A DNA stretch of 14,994 nucleotides from contig DAYW01000010.1 of NCBI GenBank assembly GCA_002507085.1, positions 87,344 to 102,337 on the forward strand, in the 5' to 3' direction. The DNA comes from an archaeon UBA168 (GTDB lineage Archaea > Thermoproteota > Thermoprotei_A > Marsarchaeales > UBA168). The notes under the pieces were generated by a model, which saw only the letters and a list, made by a program, of their open reading frames with translations, made no database searches and had not been told where the DNA came from. Position numbers and translations under genes: made by a program. Of this stretch, positions 6,808 to 13,323 are shown one piece after another. Position 1 is the stretch's first letter, and the number at the start of each line of letters is the position of its first letter.

Positions 6808-7902
6808 ATGGTAGAGATAAAAGAGGTGGCGAACTTAACCCCTAAGGAAAGGGAGCTGAAGAGGGAACTGCTTTCCAAGCCCGTTGAGGCCGTAGACCCA
6901 AAGTCGACTAAGACCGTATCAGACCTGCTTCACGCATATCAAAGCATGTCGGTCCAAGCGAGGAACTTGGGAAAGTGCCTCGAAGTGTATGAGAACATGT
7001 TATCGGACGAAAGAAGGCCGGTGATTTTTCTAGGCCTTGCTGGCCCGCTCATAGCGGGAGGACTAAGGGAGACCATAAGAACCATGGTCGACCTTGGCCT
7101 TGTCGACGTCATAGTTTCAACAGGTGCCATAATGTACCAAGACATCTACCAGGCAAGGGGATACAAGCACTACATAGGTACCCCTAACAGCGACGACGCC
7201 AAGCTCAGGGACCTGTACATAGATAGGATATACGACACTTACGTAGACGAAGAAAAGTTCATAGAGACCGACACATGGATCGGAGAGTTCGCTTCATCCC
7301 TTGAGCCGAGGGGATACTCAAGCAGGGAGTTCATGGAACTGCTTGGAAGGCAGTTAAGCGATGAGAAATCCATAGTCGCCACAGCCGCAAAGAGAGGGGT
7401 CCCAATTTTCATCCCTGCTATAAACGACAGCTCTATAGGAATAGGCCTCACCTCGCACTACAGGTGGGCAAAGGCCAACAACAAGCCCAGGATGTACATC
7501 GACTCCATTAGGGACAACTACGAGCTAACCCAGATAGTCGTTAAGTACAAGAACACAGCTGCCATATACATAGCCGGCGGAGTTCCCAAGAACTTCATAA
7601 ACGACTCCGTGGTGATGGGATACGTCTTCAACGTGGACACCGGCGGTCACCTTTACGCCTTCCAGCTGACCACCGATGCCCCCCACTGGGGCGGGCTGAG
7701 TGGAAGCACTTTGGAAGAGGCGACTAGCTGGGGAAAAATCGCCAAAAAAGCGACGAGGGCCACTGCCTACGTAGACCCCATGGTTTCGCTGCCGCTCGTC
7801 GTAACGGCGGTAGTACAAGACGGCTACGGAAACAAGAGGCCAAGGCTAAAGCTGACCTGGAAGGGAGACGAGCTGGCCTCCATTGAAGAAGAAAATCCAT
7901 GA
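6808..7902 (+). CDS. dys: Deoxyhypusine synthase family protein
   Basis: The family makes deoxyhypusine on translation factor aIF5A by moving an aminobutyl group from spermidine via an enzyme-lysine imine, using NAD. The 364-residue product has the NAD-side VDVIVSTGAIMYQD (99-112), GVPIFIPAINDSSIGIGL (197-214), and the catalytic block EEATSWGKI (303-311) with the lysine at 310. The details RIYDTYVDEE (140-149), SLEPRGYSSREF (164-175) and GGVPKNF (257-263) are, from memory, more like the 'deoxyhypusine synthase-like' branch found in bacteria and some archaea, some members of which make homospermidine. So substrate is not certain. ATG 6808 fits the family start. Monocistronic; a T5 run (7929-7933) follows the stop and may end the transcript. 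Confidence 0.88.
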   Translation: MVEIKEVANLTPKERELKRELLSKPVEAVDPKSTKTVSDLLHAYQSMSVQARNLGKCLEVYENMLSDERRPVIFLGLAGPLIAGGLRETIRTMVDLGLVDVIVSTGAIMYQDIYQARGYKHYIGTPNSDDAKLRDLYIDRIYDTYVDEEKFIETDTWIGEFASSLEPRGYSSREFMELLGRQLSDEKSIVATAAKRGVPIFIPAINDSSIGIGLTSHYRWAKANNKPRMYIDSIRDNYELTQIVVKYKNTAAIYIAGGVPKNFINDSVVMGYVFNVDTGGHLYAFQLTTDAPHWGGLSGSTLEEATSWGKIAKKATRATAYVDPMVSLPLVVTAVVQDGYGNKRPRLKLTWKGDELASIEEENP

Positions 7903-7940
7903 CCAGCAAATCGCATTTGAAAGAGGCTTTTTGACAGGGC

Positions 7941-9731
7941 CTACCCGGGATTTTGCCCGTGCTCCCCATTCTCGGCGTAAAGGGCCTTTGAGTAATGCCT
8001 TATCAGGTCAGCTGTCCTGATCACCCCCTTGAGCTTCCTGTCCTTGTCAACAACGAAAACTATGCCCTTACCGGAGCCCAATATGCGCCTTACCGCCGCG
8101 CTGGCGCTTTCGTCCTCAAAAAGCGGCCTATCCCTGATTATGAGGTCCGCAACGCTGGTGGCTTTAGAGGCCAAAAGAGTTTCAAGCTCGATCCTTCCCA
8201 CGTACTCGCTCGTCGGCTTTACCACGGGTAGGGCGGTGTCTCCTGACAGCGAGAAAAGCGATATGGCATGGCTAACGGTATCGTCAGGGGTTAGTCTGAA
8301 CCTCGCGGGCCTCATGATCTCGCTCAACGTTAATTCCGCCCTTTGCTTGGCTTTCTCGCTTATCCTCATCAATGCCACGTGCGTTCTGGCGGGCGAAAAC
8401 TGCAACTGGTTCTCGTAAAGCCCCTTGTTCGAAGTTAGGAGGTATGCCGTGGCGCCCGCCAGCAACGCTGGAATTATTGCATAAGGAGACATGGTCTCAG
8501 CTACGAAGGCAACAGCGGCAAGCAGCGTTTTGTTCGTGGCAGCTACCATGGCTGCAGCGCTCGCGGCGACCAGGATGGGGCTAAAGGGAAGGCCTAGCAC
8601 CTTTATCAGGCCAACTGAAGCAACCGCCCCTATGAATATGGACGGTATGAAAAGCCCACCGCTGCCTCCTTCGTTCAGCGTGACCGACGTGGTGATTATC
8701 TTGGCGAGCACAAGCATGAGGATAAAGGCAGCTCCATAGGTCCAAAGGCCGTTAGAAAGCATCGAGGCCGAAATGGTACCATAGCCAATGCCAAGCGACA
8801 TCGGCATCGCACATCCTATGGCCGCTAAAACCAGCCCGGCAACCACGACCGCCGCGTAATCCCGCCTTTTGCCATTTACAGCGATCTTCTGCATGTACTT
8901 GTAAACGTAAATAAAAGCCAGAGCTATGCCCCCAAGAAACAGACCTTCAAGCACAGAAAACCCCATCTCAAACGGTGATGGGAAGGTTATGCCCTGTATC
9001 TGAGTGAATATGGGAGTTTGGCCAACTATGGCCACGTATACGCCGTAAGCTACTACTCCCATGGGGATCGCGGGAAGGAAGACGTTGTGCTCGATGTCCT
9101 GCGTGTAGGGCACCTCAATGGCAAAAAGTATGCCAGTTAGGGGTGCTTTCAGCACCGCCCCCAGCGCCGCCCCGGCACCCGCCAAGAAAAGTATTCTCAT
9201 CTCATTTCCCTTTACACCCAGAAGCCGAGAGAGCCGGTAAGCTATGGATCCTCCTATGGAAAGGCTCGGCCCCTCAAGCCCGGCGCTTCCGCCAAAGCCC
9301 ATGGTTATGGCTGAGGATATAGGAGATGCCAGGGATTCTCTAGCCTCTCCAGCTCCATCTTCAAAGTGAAACCTCCTAAGCACCACGTGTGTGCTGGAAC
9401 CTGGCAGGGATTTACCTACGAATTTCATGACCAAGTAAGAGAGGAGCAAGCCCGCCGGTAAAACGCCAAATATGTATGGAAAGCAGAGGTAAGGCGAGAC
9501 GGCTCCCCATATAAGGTCATAGAACGTGATGAACGCAGCCTCAACAACGCCTATTATGCTGCCCATAAATAGGGGAATAAATATCCACTTGTGAAGGGCA
9601 TTGCGCAGCTCGATTGAAGTCTCGTTCTTCAATCCTGCTCCCGTATGGAGAAGGCTATTAAGTGTATTCGCTTGATGAAGGGTCTGCTGATAAAAGGTCG
9701 AAGCGATTTGGTCAGGCCAAATCGTCTGCAA
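7941..9731 (-). CDS. CLC-family chloride channel/transporter with tandem CBS domains
   Basis: CLC proteins are dimeric membrane channels or Cl-/H+ antiporters. The 596-residue frame has the membrane core (about 49-440) and two C-terminal CBS domains (about 468-585), which often bind nucleotides and regulate the pore. Key motifs are GSAGLEGPSLSIG (148-160) with the gating Glu153, GGSGGLFIP (355-363), and Tyr439 at the anion-site position. The GSGIP motif is replaced by GSST (111-114). At the internal proton-glutamate position the sequence is FAIEVPY (203-209), giving Val207 where antiporters have Glu. Residues here are numbered from TTG 9731, the longest frame. An in-frame TTG at 9632 (residue 34) has CTTAAT about 27 bases upstream and may be the true start, leaving residues 1-33 as promoter region. 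Convergent with dys. Confidence 0.92.
   Translation of the reverse strand: MQTIWPDQIASTFYQQTLHQANTLNSLLHTGAGLKNETSIELRNALHKWIFIPLFMGSIIGVVEAAFITFYDLIWGAVSPYLCFPYIFGVLPAGLLLSYLVMKFVGKSLPGSSTHVVLRRFHFEDGAGEARESLASPISSAITMGFGGSAGLEGPSLSIGGSIAYRLSRLLGVKGNEMRILFLAGAGAALGAVLKAPLTGILFAIEVPYTQDIEHNVFLPAIPMGVVAYGVYVAIVGQTPIFTQIQGITFPSPFEMGFSVLEGLFLGGIALAFIYVYKYMQKIAVNGKRRDYAAVVVAGLVLAAIGCAMPMSLGIGYGTISASMLSNGLWTYGAAFILMLVLAKIITTSVTLNEGGSGGLFIPSIFIGAVASVGLIKVLGLPFSPILVAASAAAMVAATNKTLLAAVAFVAETMSPYAIIPALLAGATAYLLTSNKGLYENQLQFSPARTHVALMRISEKAKQRAELTLSEIMRPARFRLTPDDTVSHAISLFSLSGDTALPVVKPTSEYVGRIELETLLASKATSVADLIIRDRPLFEDESASAAVRRILGSGKGIVFVVDKDRKLKGVIRTADLIRHYSKALYAENGEHGQNPG
9704..9724. repeat. Perfect 8-bp inverted repeat at the 5' end of the CLC gene
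   Basis: CGATTTGG and CCAAATCG flank a 5-base spacer. It lies just inside the longest CLC reading frame but upstream of the alternative start at 9632, about 42-60 bases upstream of the TATA-like CTTAAT for that start. It could be an operator or an mRNA hairpin. Seen directly; the role is unknown. Confidence 0.5.
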
Positions 9732-10076
9732 TGGTTAACAGCCTGCTGTGCGCAGTGCGAATAACGGGGAGATAAATAAGTAAGAACATAAAGCCGAAGC
9801 TTTCTCATATAACTCTCAGCACAAAAACAAAACTCAAAGGCAACCCAAAGTCCGATGATGACAAGAGCTGTGCCGGTCCTGGCTGTCCTTTAGAAATGGC
9901 GCTGGGGTAGAGGTATCGGCTTTTGACTCCGGTTTTGACATCCTGTCCAGAGTTCATCGGGATCTGCCGCGCCGTCATACGGGCATTTTGCATGAAACTA
10001 ACCCAAAGGGATGGGACCCCTCATTGGTCCTGGACCCCAATCAATTTCATTATGAACTTACCCATTTCCAAAGACG

Positions 10077-10140
10077 ATCACTCCCACAAGCACCGTGGCG
10101 CAAGCACGTTAGCAAAGGTGTATTACTTCATGGGAGTGAT
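10077..10140. repeat. 10-bp inverted repeat around a 44-base loop
   Basis: ATCACTCCCA (10077-10086) is the exact reverse complement of TGGGAGTGAT (10131-10140). Inside the loop CACC and GGTG can pair again. A perfect 10-bp pair within this distance is not expected often by chance in a region of this size, so a folded RNA or a paired protein-binding site is plausible. No function can be assigned. Confidence 0.5.
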
Positions 10141-10198
10141 ATGTCGGGGTTCGCGCCGCCCTATTCACAGTCGCGCTTTTCCTACACCCGTTACAACT

Positions 10199-10222
10199 GC
10201 TACTGGAAGTGCTACTAGAAGT
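10199..10222. repeat. 12-base tandem duplication
   Basis: GCTACTGGAAGT is followed directly by GCTACTAGAAGT, two copies differing at one base. It is in the non-coding gap and may simply be a replication slippage product. Confidence 0.6.
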
Positions 10223-10342
10223 TTCACCATTTCTTTTAAGGGGGAAATTTTTCTGTGGTCGGCATCAACATAATCAATGATTCCTTTGCACCATTGCGAC
10301 CCATAGCCTGATCCTCTTACAGAGCATTAATGAATTAGGAGA

Positions 10343-10399
10343 AAGGTAACCTACCGTAATCAGTGCCTTCTGGAGCTTCTCGGGAACTAGAGTTACCTT
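10343..10399. repeat. 8-bp inverted repeat
   Basis: AAGGTAAC (10343-10350) pairs with GTTACCTT (10392-10399) across a 41-base loop. An 8-bp match at such spacing can arise by chance in 775 bases, so this is weaker than the 10-bp pair upstream. Confidence 0.35.
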
Positions 10400-10481
10400 A
10401 GAGGCAAACCTACAGCGATCTTGCAGTTTAGCCGCAAAGCAATAAAAACAGAACAACCCTATTAGCTGCGAGCCCCATAAA

Positions 10482-10490
10482 GTTAAAACC
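10482..10490 (+). promoter_or_regulatory. TATA-like promoter of the helical-repeat gene
   Basis: GTTAAAACC is centred about 22 bases before the GTG start at 10507 and no Shine-Dalgarno sequence is present, which fits a leaderless or nearly leaderless transcript. Confidence 0.45.
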
Positions 10491-10506
10491 GCGTCCGCGT
10501 TATCTT

Positions 10507-11685
10507 GTGAGTCGATTCTTCGACGCTGCGTTCGAGGCGATGCTCATGGGGAAGCAGGAGGGCGGAAACGTGTTCAGAGAGGTCATGTACTTCAACGGGC
10601 TTTCAAAAGAAGATCAGCTTCGCGTGCTTGACGCTCTGGAAAGGGATCCTCGCACCCTCAACGCCCTAGTTAACATAGGCTGGGCCCCCGAGAACTTTTC
10701 CAGCCTTGATCGCGAGGTCCAGAGGCGGCTGCTCATGATAGCCAAGGGCAACGAGAAGCTGACGCGCAGGTTGAACCTCGGGGCTGCTTACTCCAAGGCT
10801 GATCAAAACATAAGAGCCCTAATAATTGATTGCCTTGACTCCGATGAGCTAAAAGCTGCATTTGCATTCCAGCTAGGGCTCAACTTCGCCGATCTTACTG
10901 ATGCGGCTTTTAATGACGCAAATCGCCTACTTTATGATGAGCGCATGATGGCGATGTTCGCCTATGGCGCCGGAGCAGCCTCCCCTAACTTTTCAGAGAG
11001 CGCCCTGCAAAAGCTCCTATCCCTCGCTTCATCAAACCCGGTATTTGCGCGCAGCTTTGCGCGCTCTTTTGTTCAAACGTTGAGAGATTCAAGTCGCTCT
11101 GCTTCCCCGGCGCCCTCAAACTCACCAGGACTTATATTGAAGAACGCAAGAGGAGAACTGGCAGACTCTATCTGTGAGGAAATGGCGAAAGATCCCACAG
11201 GGCTTCCGGCAATTGCCGCGTCGCTCTCAGGAAACGATGAGCTGATTTCCAACCTTGCGCTCAAGCTGGCCAAGAATTTCACGAATTATCGCGGCTCAAA
11301 ACGCGAAGGCCTTATCCAATCGCTTACCACAAACCCTTCCTTGGCGCAGGCCTTCTGCTCGTCGCTCTACGAATTAGGTCTCGACCCAATCCACGAGCTC
11401 AAGGATGATGAGCTGGAAGCGCTTCTGCAAAGCTCACCAACGTTCGCAGAATGCGTGGGGGTTCACGCAGGAAAGGCGCTCAACAACCTCAACCGCAAGC
11501 AAAGGCGCAAGCTAATCGAGATGAGCAAAAGACACCCGGATTTAGCCTTGGGCCTTGCAGACGGCATAAGGGAGAGCACGGAAAGCCTAAGCGATGAGGT
11601 AAAGGCCGAAGTTGATGAGCTGGCGGCCCGCTCCGAAGACTTTAGGAAGCGCCTCGCATCGCGAAGGGGTTACCGAAAAACCTAA
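10507..11685 (+). CDS. Unrecognised protein of degenerate helical repeats
   Basis: I do not recognise this 392-residue protein. It has no signal peptide or membrane segment and is rich in Ala, Leu, Ser and Asn. Most of it follows a loose 30-36 residue pattern in which a helix ends in an acidic or Asn-Pro turn and is followed by another amphipathic helix: VLDALERDPRTLNAL (40-54), LLMIAKGNEKLTRRL (75-89), LIIDCLDSDELKAAF (105-119), LLSLASSNPVFARSF (170-184), LIQSLTTNPSLAQAF (269-283), LIEMSKRHPDLALGL (336-350). A Ser/Pro-rich linker (194-208) divides two halves. This resembles an alpha-solenoid (HEAT- or TPR-like), a fold that usually binds other proteins or RNA. GTG 10507 is chosen for its upstream TATA-like element. 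It is alone on its strand except for the tRNA-Leu that follows. Confidence 0.75.
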   Translation: MSRFFDAAFEAMLMGKQEGGNVFREVMYFNGLSKEDQLRVLDALERDPRTLNALVNIGWAPENFSSLDREVQRRLLMIAKGNEKLTRRLNLGAAYSKADQNIRALIIDCLDSDELKAAFAFQLGLNFADLTDAAFNDANRLLYDERMMAMFAYGAGAASPNFSESALQKLLSLASSNPVFARSFARSFVQTLRDSSRSASPAPSNSPGLILKNARGELADSICEEMAKDPTGLPAIAASLSGNDELISNLALKLAKNFTNYRGSKREGLIQSLTTNPSLAQAFCSSLYELGLDPIHELKDDELEALLQSSPTFAECVGVHAGKALNNLNRKQRRKLIEMSKRHPDLALGLADGIRESTESLSDEVKAEVDELAARSEDFRKRLASRRGYRKT

Positions 11686-11690
11686 TATCG
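11682..11690 (+). promoter_or_regulatory. Possible TATA box of tRNA-Leu overlapping the upstream stop codon
   Basis: CCTAATATC is centred about 22 bases before the tRNA 5' end and includes the TAA stop of the helical-repeat gene. Independent transcription of the tRNA is therefore possible, though read-through from the upstream gene is an alternative. Confidence 0.4.
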
Positions 11691-11707
11691 CTCGTTGTGA
11701 AGATAGT

Positions 11708-11809
11708 GCGGGAGTGCCCGAGCATGGTCAAAGGGGCCGGACTGAGGTCGCGAACAGCGTCAGATCTCCGGCGCCGTTGGCTGCGTGGGTTCAAACCCCA
11801 CCTCCCGCA
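11708..11809 (+). tRNA. tRNA-Leu, anticodon GAG, with an 18-nt intron
   Basis: The gene folds as a class II tRNA. The acceptor GCGGGAG pairs with CTCCCGC, followed by discriminator A. The D stem is CCC/GGG, the anticodon stem CCGGA/TCCGG, the long variable arm includes GCC-GTT-GGC, and the T arm is GTGGG-TTCAAAC-CCCAC. After removal of 11748-11765 the anticodon loop is CTGAGGC, giving GAG, which reads CTC and CTT leucine codons. CCA is not encoded. The T-rich stretch after the gene (11823-11832) may end transcription. Confidence 0.95.
11748..11765 (+). other. Archaeal tRNA intron (bulge-helix-bulge), 18 nt
   Basis: The intron lies at the canonical position between tRNA residues 37 and 38. 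The junction forms a complete bulge-helix-bulge: outer helix CGC/GCG with a GAACA loop, 3-nt bulge GGT, 4-bp central helix CTGA/TCAG, 3-nt bulge ATC, then the anticodon stem. Cutting after the second base of each bulge gives the stated ends. It would be removed by the archaeal tRNA splicing endonuclease. Confidence 0.9.
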
Positions 11810-11849
11810 TAAAAATTATAAGATTTTCTTTTGAGAACTTTAAAAAAAA

Positions 11850-12482
11850 TCACTTAGCTTCTTTGTCGGCCTCGGCGGCGCCCAGGGTTGGGGCCTCCGG
11901 GAACCTCTCCTTTATCTTCTGCTCGGCAACTGCCCCTGCCTCGTCCAGTATCTTCCTTGCCTCCTCGCTCGCCTCCACGTCGTACGAGGCGCCGCTTGCC
12001 TCCCCTGCCTCGGTCACGAGCTGGCCAAGGGTCTCGTTTATCTCGCCGAGCTCAAAGCTCACCGTTGGCATTACCCCGCTCAGCTCTCCCCTTATGCTCC
12101 CAACGACCTGGGCAAGGGGAGCCATGGAGACGGCCACGTCCCCGAACTCCTCGATCGTCTCGAGGCGAAGGGCAACCTGCTCGAGGGCAAGCTGGCTCCT
12201 CAGGACCACCTTTGCCATCTTCCTCACCTCCGCGCACTCGTTGGCGTACATCTTCGCCCTTGCCTCGTCCTTGTTTATGAGGGCCTCGGTGACCTTCTCG
12301 AAGAACTCCTTGTCCCTCTGCTCCATCTTGTAGGCGGTTTGCTCCAGTATCTGCTTCTGGGTGTTCAGCCTGTATATTATGTGGTTTATCCTCTCCTTGA
12401 GGGGCATGCCTGGGTGAACCTTCATAACAGCCCTCTTCACTATGCCGACATCATATTCCTTTTCCCAGTTTTTGATGGACAT
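11850..12482 (-). CDS. cdvB: CdvB-type ESCRT-III (Snf7 family) protein
   Basis: Archaeal ESCRT-III proteins polymerise on the inner membrane face and drive cell division and membrane scission. The 210-residue product is almost all helical and carries the Snf7-core blocks: PLKERINHIIYRLNTQK (27-43), MEQRDKEFFEKVTEAL (53-68), ARAKMYANECAEVRKMAKVVL (74-94) and LALEQVALRLETIEEFGDV (98-116). The acidic C-terminus (about 165-210) contains ERFPEAPTL (192-200), where ESCRT-III proteins often carry motifs for the Vps4/CdvC ATPase. No C-terminal winged helix is present, so it may be a CdvB1/B2-like paralogue; no cdvA or cdvC is in the window. The ATG at 12482 is preceded by GAGGGGAGGAG, a clear ribosome-binding site. 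Confidence 0.92.
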   Translation of the reverse strand: MSIKNWEKEYDVGIVKRAVMKVHPGMPLKERINHIIYRLNTQKQILEQTAYKMEQRDKEFFEKVTEALINKDEARAKMYANECAEVRKMAKVVLRSQLALEQVALRLETIEEFGDVAVSMAPLAQVVGSIRGELSGVMPTVSFELGEINETLGQLVTEAGEASGASYDVEASEEARKILDEAGAVAEQKIKERFPEAPTLGAAEADKEAK

Positions 12483-12530
12483 GAGCTCCTCCCCTCGCCC
12501 AGCGCTTAAACTCAGCCTCGAAAATATTTC
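12483..12530 (-). promoter_or_regulatory. cdvB promoter and ribosome-binding site
   Basis: On the minus strand GAAATATTTT (12521-12530) is a good TATA box placing transcription near 12500. This gives a leader of about 17 bases that includes GAGGGGAGGAG just before the ATG. A second element TTTAAGCGC (12502-12510) lies about 25 bases from the ATG and would give a leaderless form. It is the one gene here with a strong Shine-Dalgarno sequence. Confidence 0.5.
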
Positions 12531-12579
12531 ATAACCTTACACGCGCAAGACCTGCTCCGTTTCAGGGCCCACGGGGCAA

Positions 12580-12589
12580 GCGCTTAAAC
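12580..12589 (+). promoter_or_regulatory. TATA-like promoter of the carbonic-anhydrase-like gene
   Basis: GCGCTTAAAC is centred about 27 bases before the TTG start at 12613, which predicts a leaderless transcript and supports this unusual start codon. Confidence 0.55.
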
Positions 12590-12612
12590 CTAATCGCAAG
12601 GCTTTTCCCAAG

Positions 12613-13323
12613 TTGCAGGAAAGATCACCGCGTTACGGCAAAAGCGTCTACATAGCTGATGGGGCTTACGTGATGGGCGACGTAACGCTAGGGGATAACG
12701 TCAGCGTTTGGCCCTGCGCCGTCCTGAGGGGAGATGAGGACAGCATAGAGGTCCTCGACGATTCCAACGTTCAAGATGGCTCCGTGCTTCACGCCGATTT
12801 CGGATACCCGGTTCGCGTGGGCAAAAGGGTAACCATAGGCCACAGGGCCATAGTCCACGGGGCCACCGTCGAAGACGACGTGCTAATAGGAATGGGATCC
12901 ATAGTTCTGACTGGAGCGCACGTTGGCTCAGGGAGCATAGTTGCCGCAGGCGCGCTTGTCCCTGAGGGAATGGACGTGAAACCTGGCTCGGTAGTGATGG
13001 GAATACCCGCAAGGGTTGTGAGAAAGACAACCGAAGAAGACGTCAAGAGGATAAAGGAGAGCTATGAAGCCTACCTAAAGCTTGCCTCCCTCTACCTCAG
13101 GAAACGCCGATGCATCCCATGGCCTCGCTACCGCCCTCGTAAAGCTGTCCAAGAAGCGATGATATCTTTTGCTTATCGGTCCTTGACCCCTCCCCGTTCC
13201 TTAGGAAGCGGAGCAACGCCTCAAGGAGGTCAAGCCGAGGCTTTTCCGATGACGAATAAGCCCTTGCAGCCCAAACCAGAAGCGGTATCGACGACTCGAG
13301 GGGTAGCTCAAGAGGTCTCCTGA
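12613..13323 (+). CDS. Gamma-class carbonic anhydrase-like left-handed beta-helix protein
   Basis: Gamma carbonic anhydrases are trimeric and hydrate CO2 with a metal held between subunits. The N-terminal 135 residues show hexapeptide-repeat turns and the family residues: VLRGD (37-41) with Arg39 and Asp41, Gln54, and the metal-binding histidines H60 (SVLHAD), H77 and H82 (IGHRAIVHGATV). A helix at about 140-163 closes the fold (EEDVKRIKESYEAYLKLA). Relatives usually stop near here at about 170-180 residues. This frame continues to 236 with a Pro/Arg/Gln-rich tail that is antisense to the tmcA 3' end, so the tail may be a read-through extension or a sign of a lost stop codon. TTG 12613 is supported by the promoter. 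Activity is likely but not certain, since many relatives are inactive. Confidence 0.85.
   Translation: MQERSPRYGKSVYIADGAYVMGDVTLGDNVSVWPCAVLRGDEDSIEVLDDSNVQDGSVLHADFGYPVRVGKRVTIGHRAIVHGATVEDDVLIGMGSIVLTGAHVGSGSIVAAGALVPEGMDVKPGSVVMGIPARVVRKTTEEDVKRIKESYEAYLKLASLYLRKRRCIPWPRYRPRKAVQEAMISFAYRSLTPPRSLGSGATPQGGQAEAFPMTNKPLQPKPEAVSTTRGVAQEVS

Larger units (their letters stand above)
9732..10506. other. 775-base gap without a convincing gene
   Basis: This stretch is visibly richer in A/T than its surroundings and all frames look non-coding: short, with poor composition and no recognisable domain. It contains a 10-bp inverted repeat (10077-10140), an 8-bp inverted repeat (10343-10399), and a 12-base tandem duplication (10199-10222). 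A CTTTTAAGG element (about 10229-10237) could drive transcription in either direction. The last 25 bases hold the promoter of the helical-repeat gene. It could host an untranslated RNA or be the remains of a lost gene; I could not match it to RNase P RNA, SRP RNA or a box C/D sRNA. Confidence 0.55.

Noticed and set aside
9854..9900. ATGATGA box C-like start of a guide RNA
   Set aside because: Only CTGG is found downstream, no CTGA, and no C' box.
9923..10273. 116-residue plus-strand frame (and a 76-residue frame) in the large gap
   Set aside because: Composition is unlike the genes here, no domain is recognisable, and several frames are open by chance at once.
9704..10400. Inverted repeats as ends of an insertion sequence
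   Set aside because: No transposase frame lies between any pair and no target-site duplication was seen.
11888..12280. Plus-strand frame rich in Arg, Pro and Ser opposite cdvB
   Set aside because: Its composition is the shadow of the well-supported cdvB coding strand.
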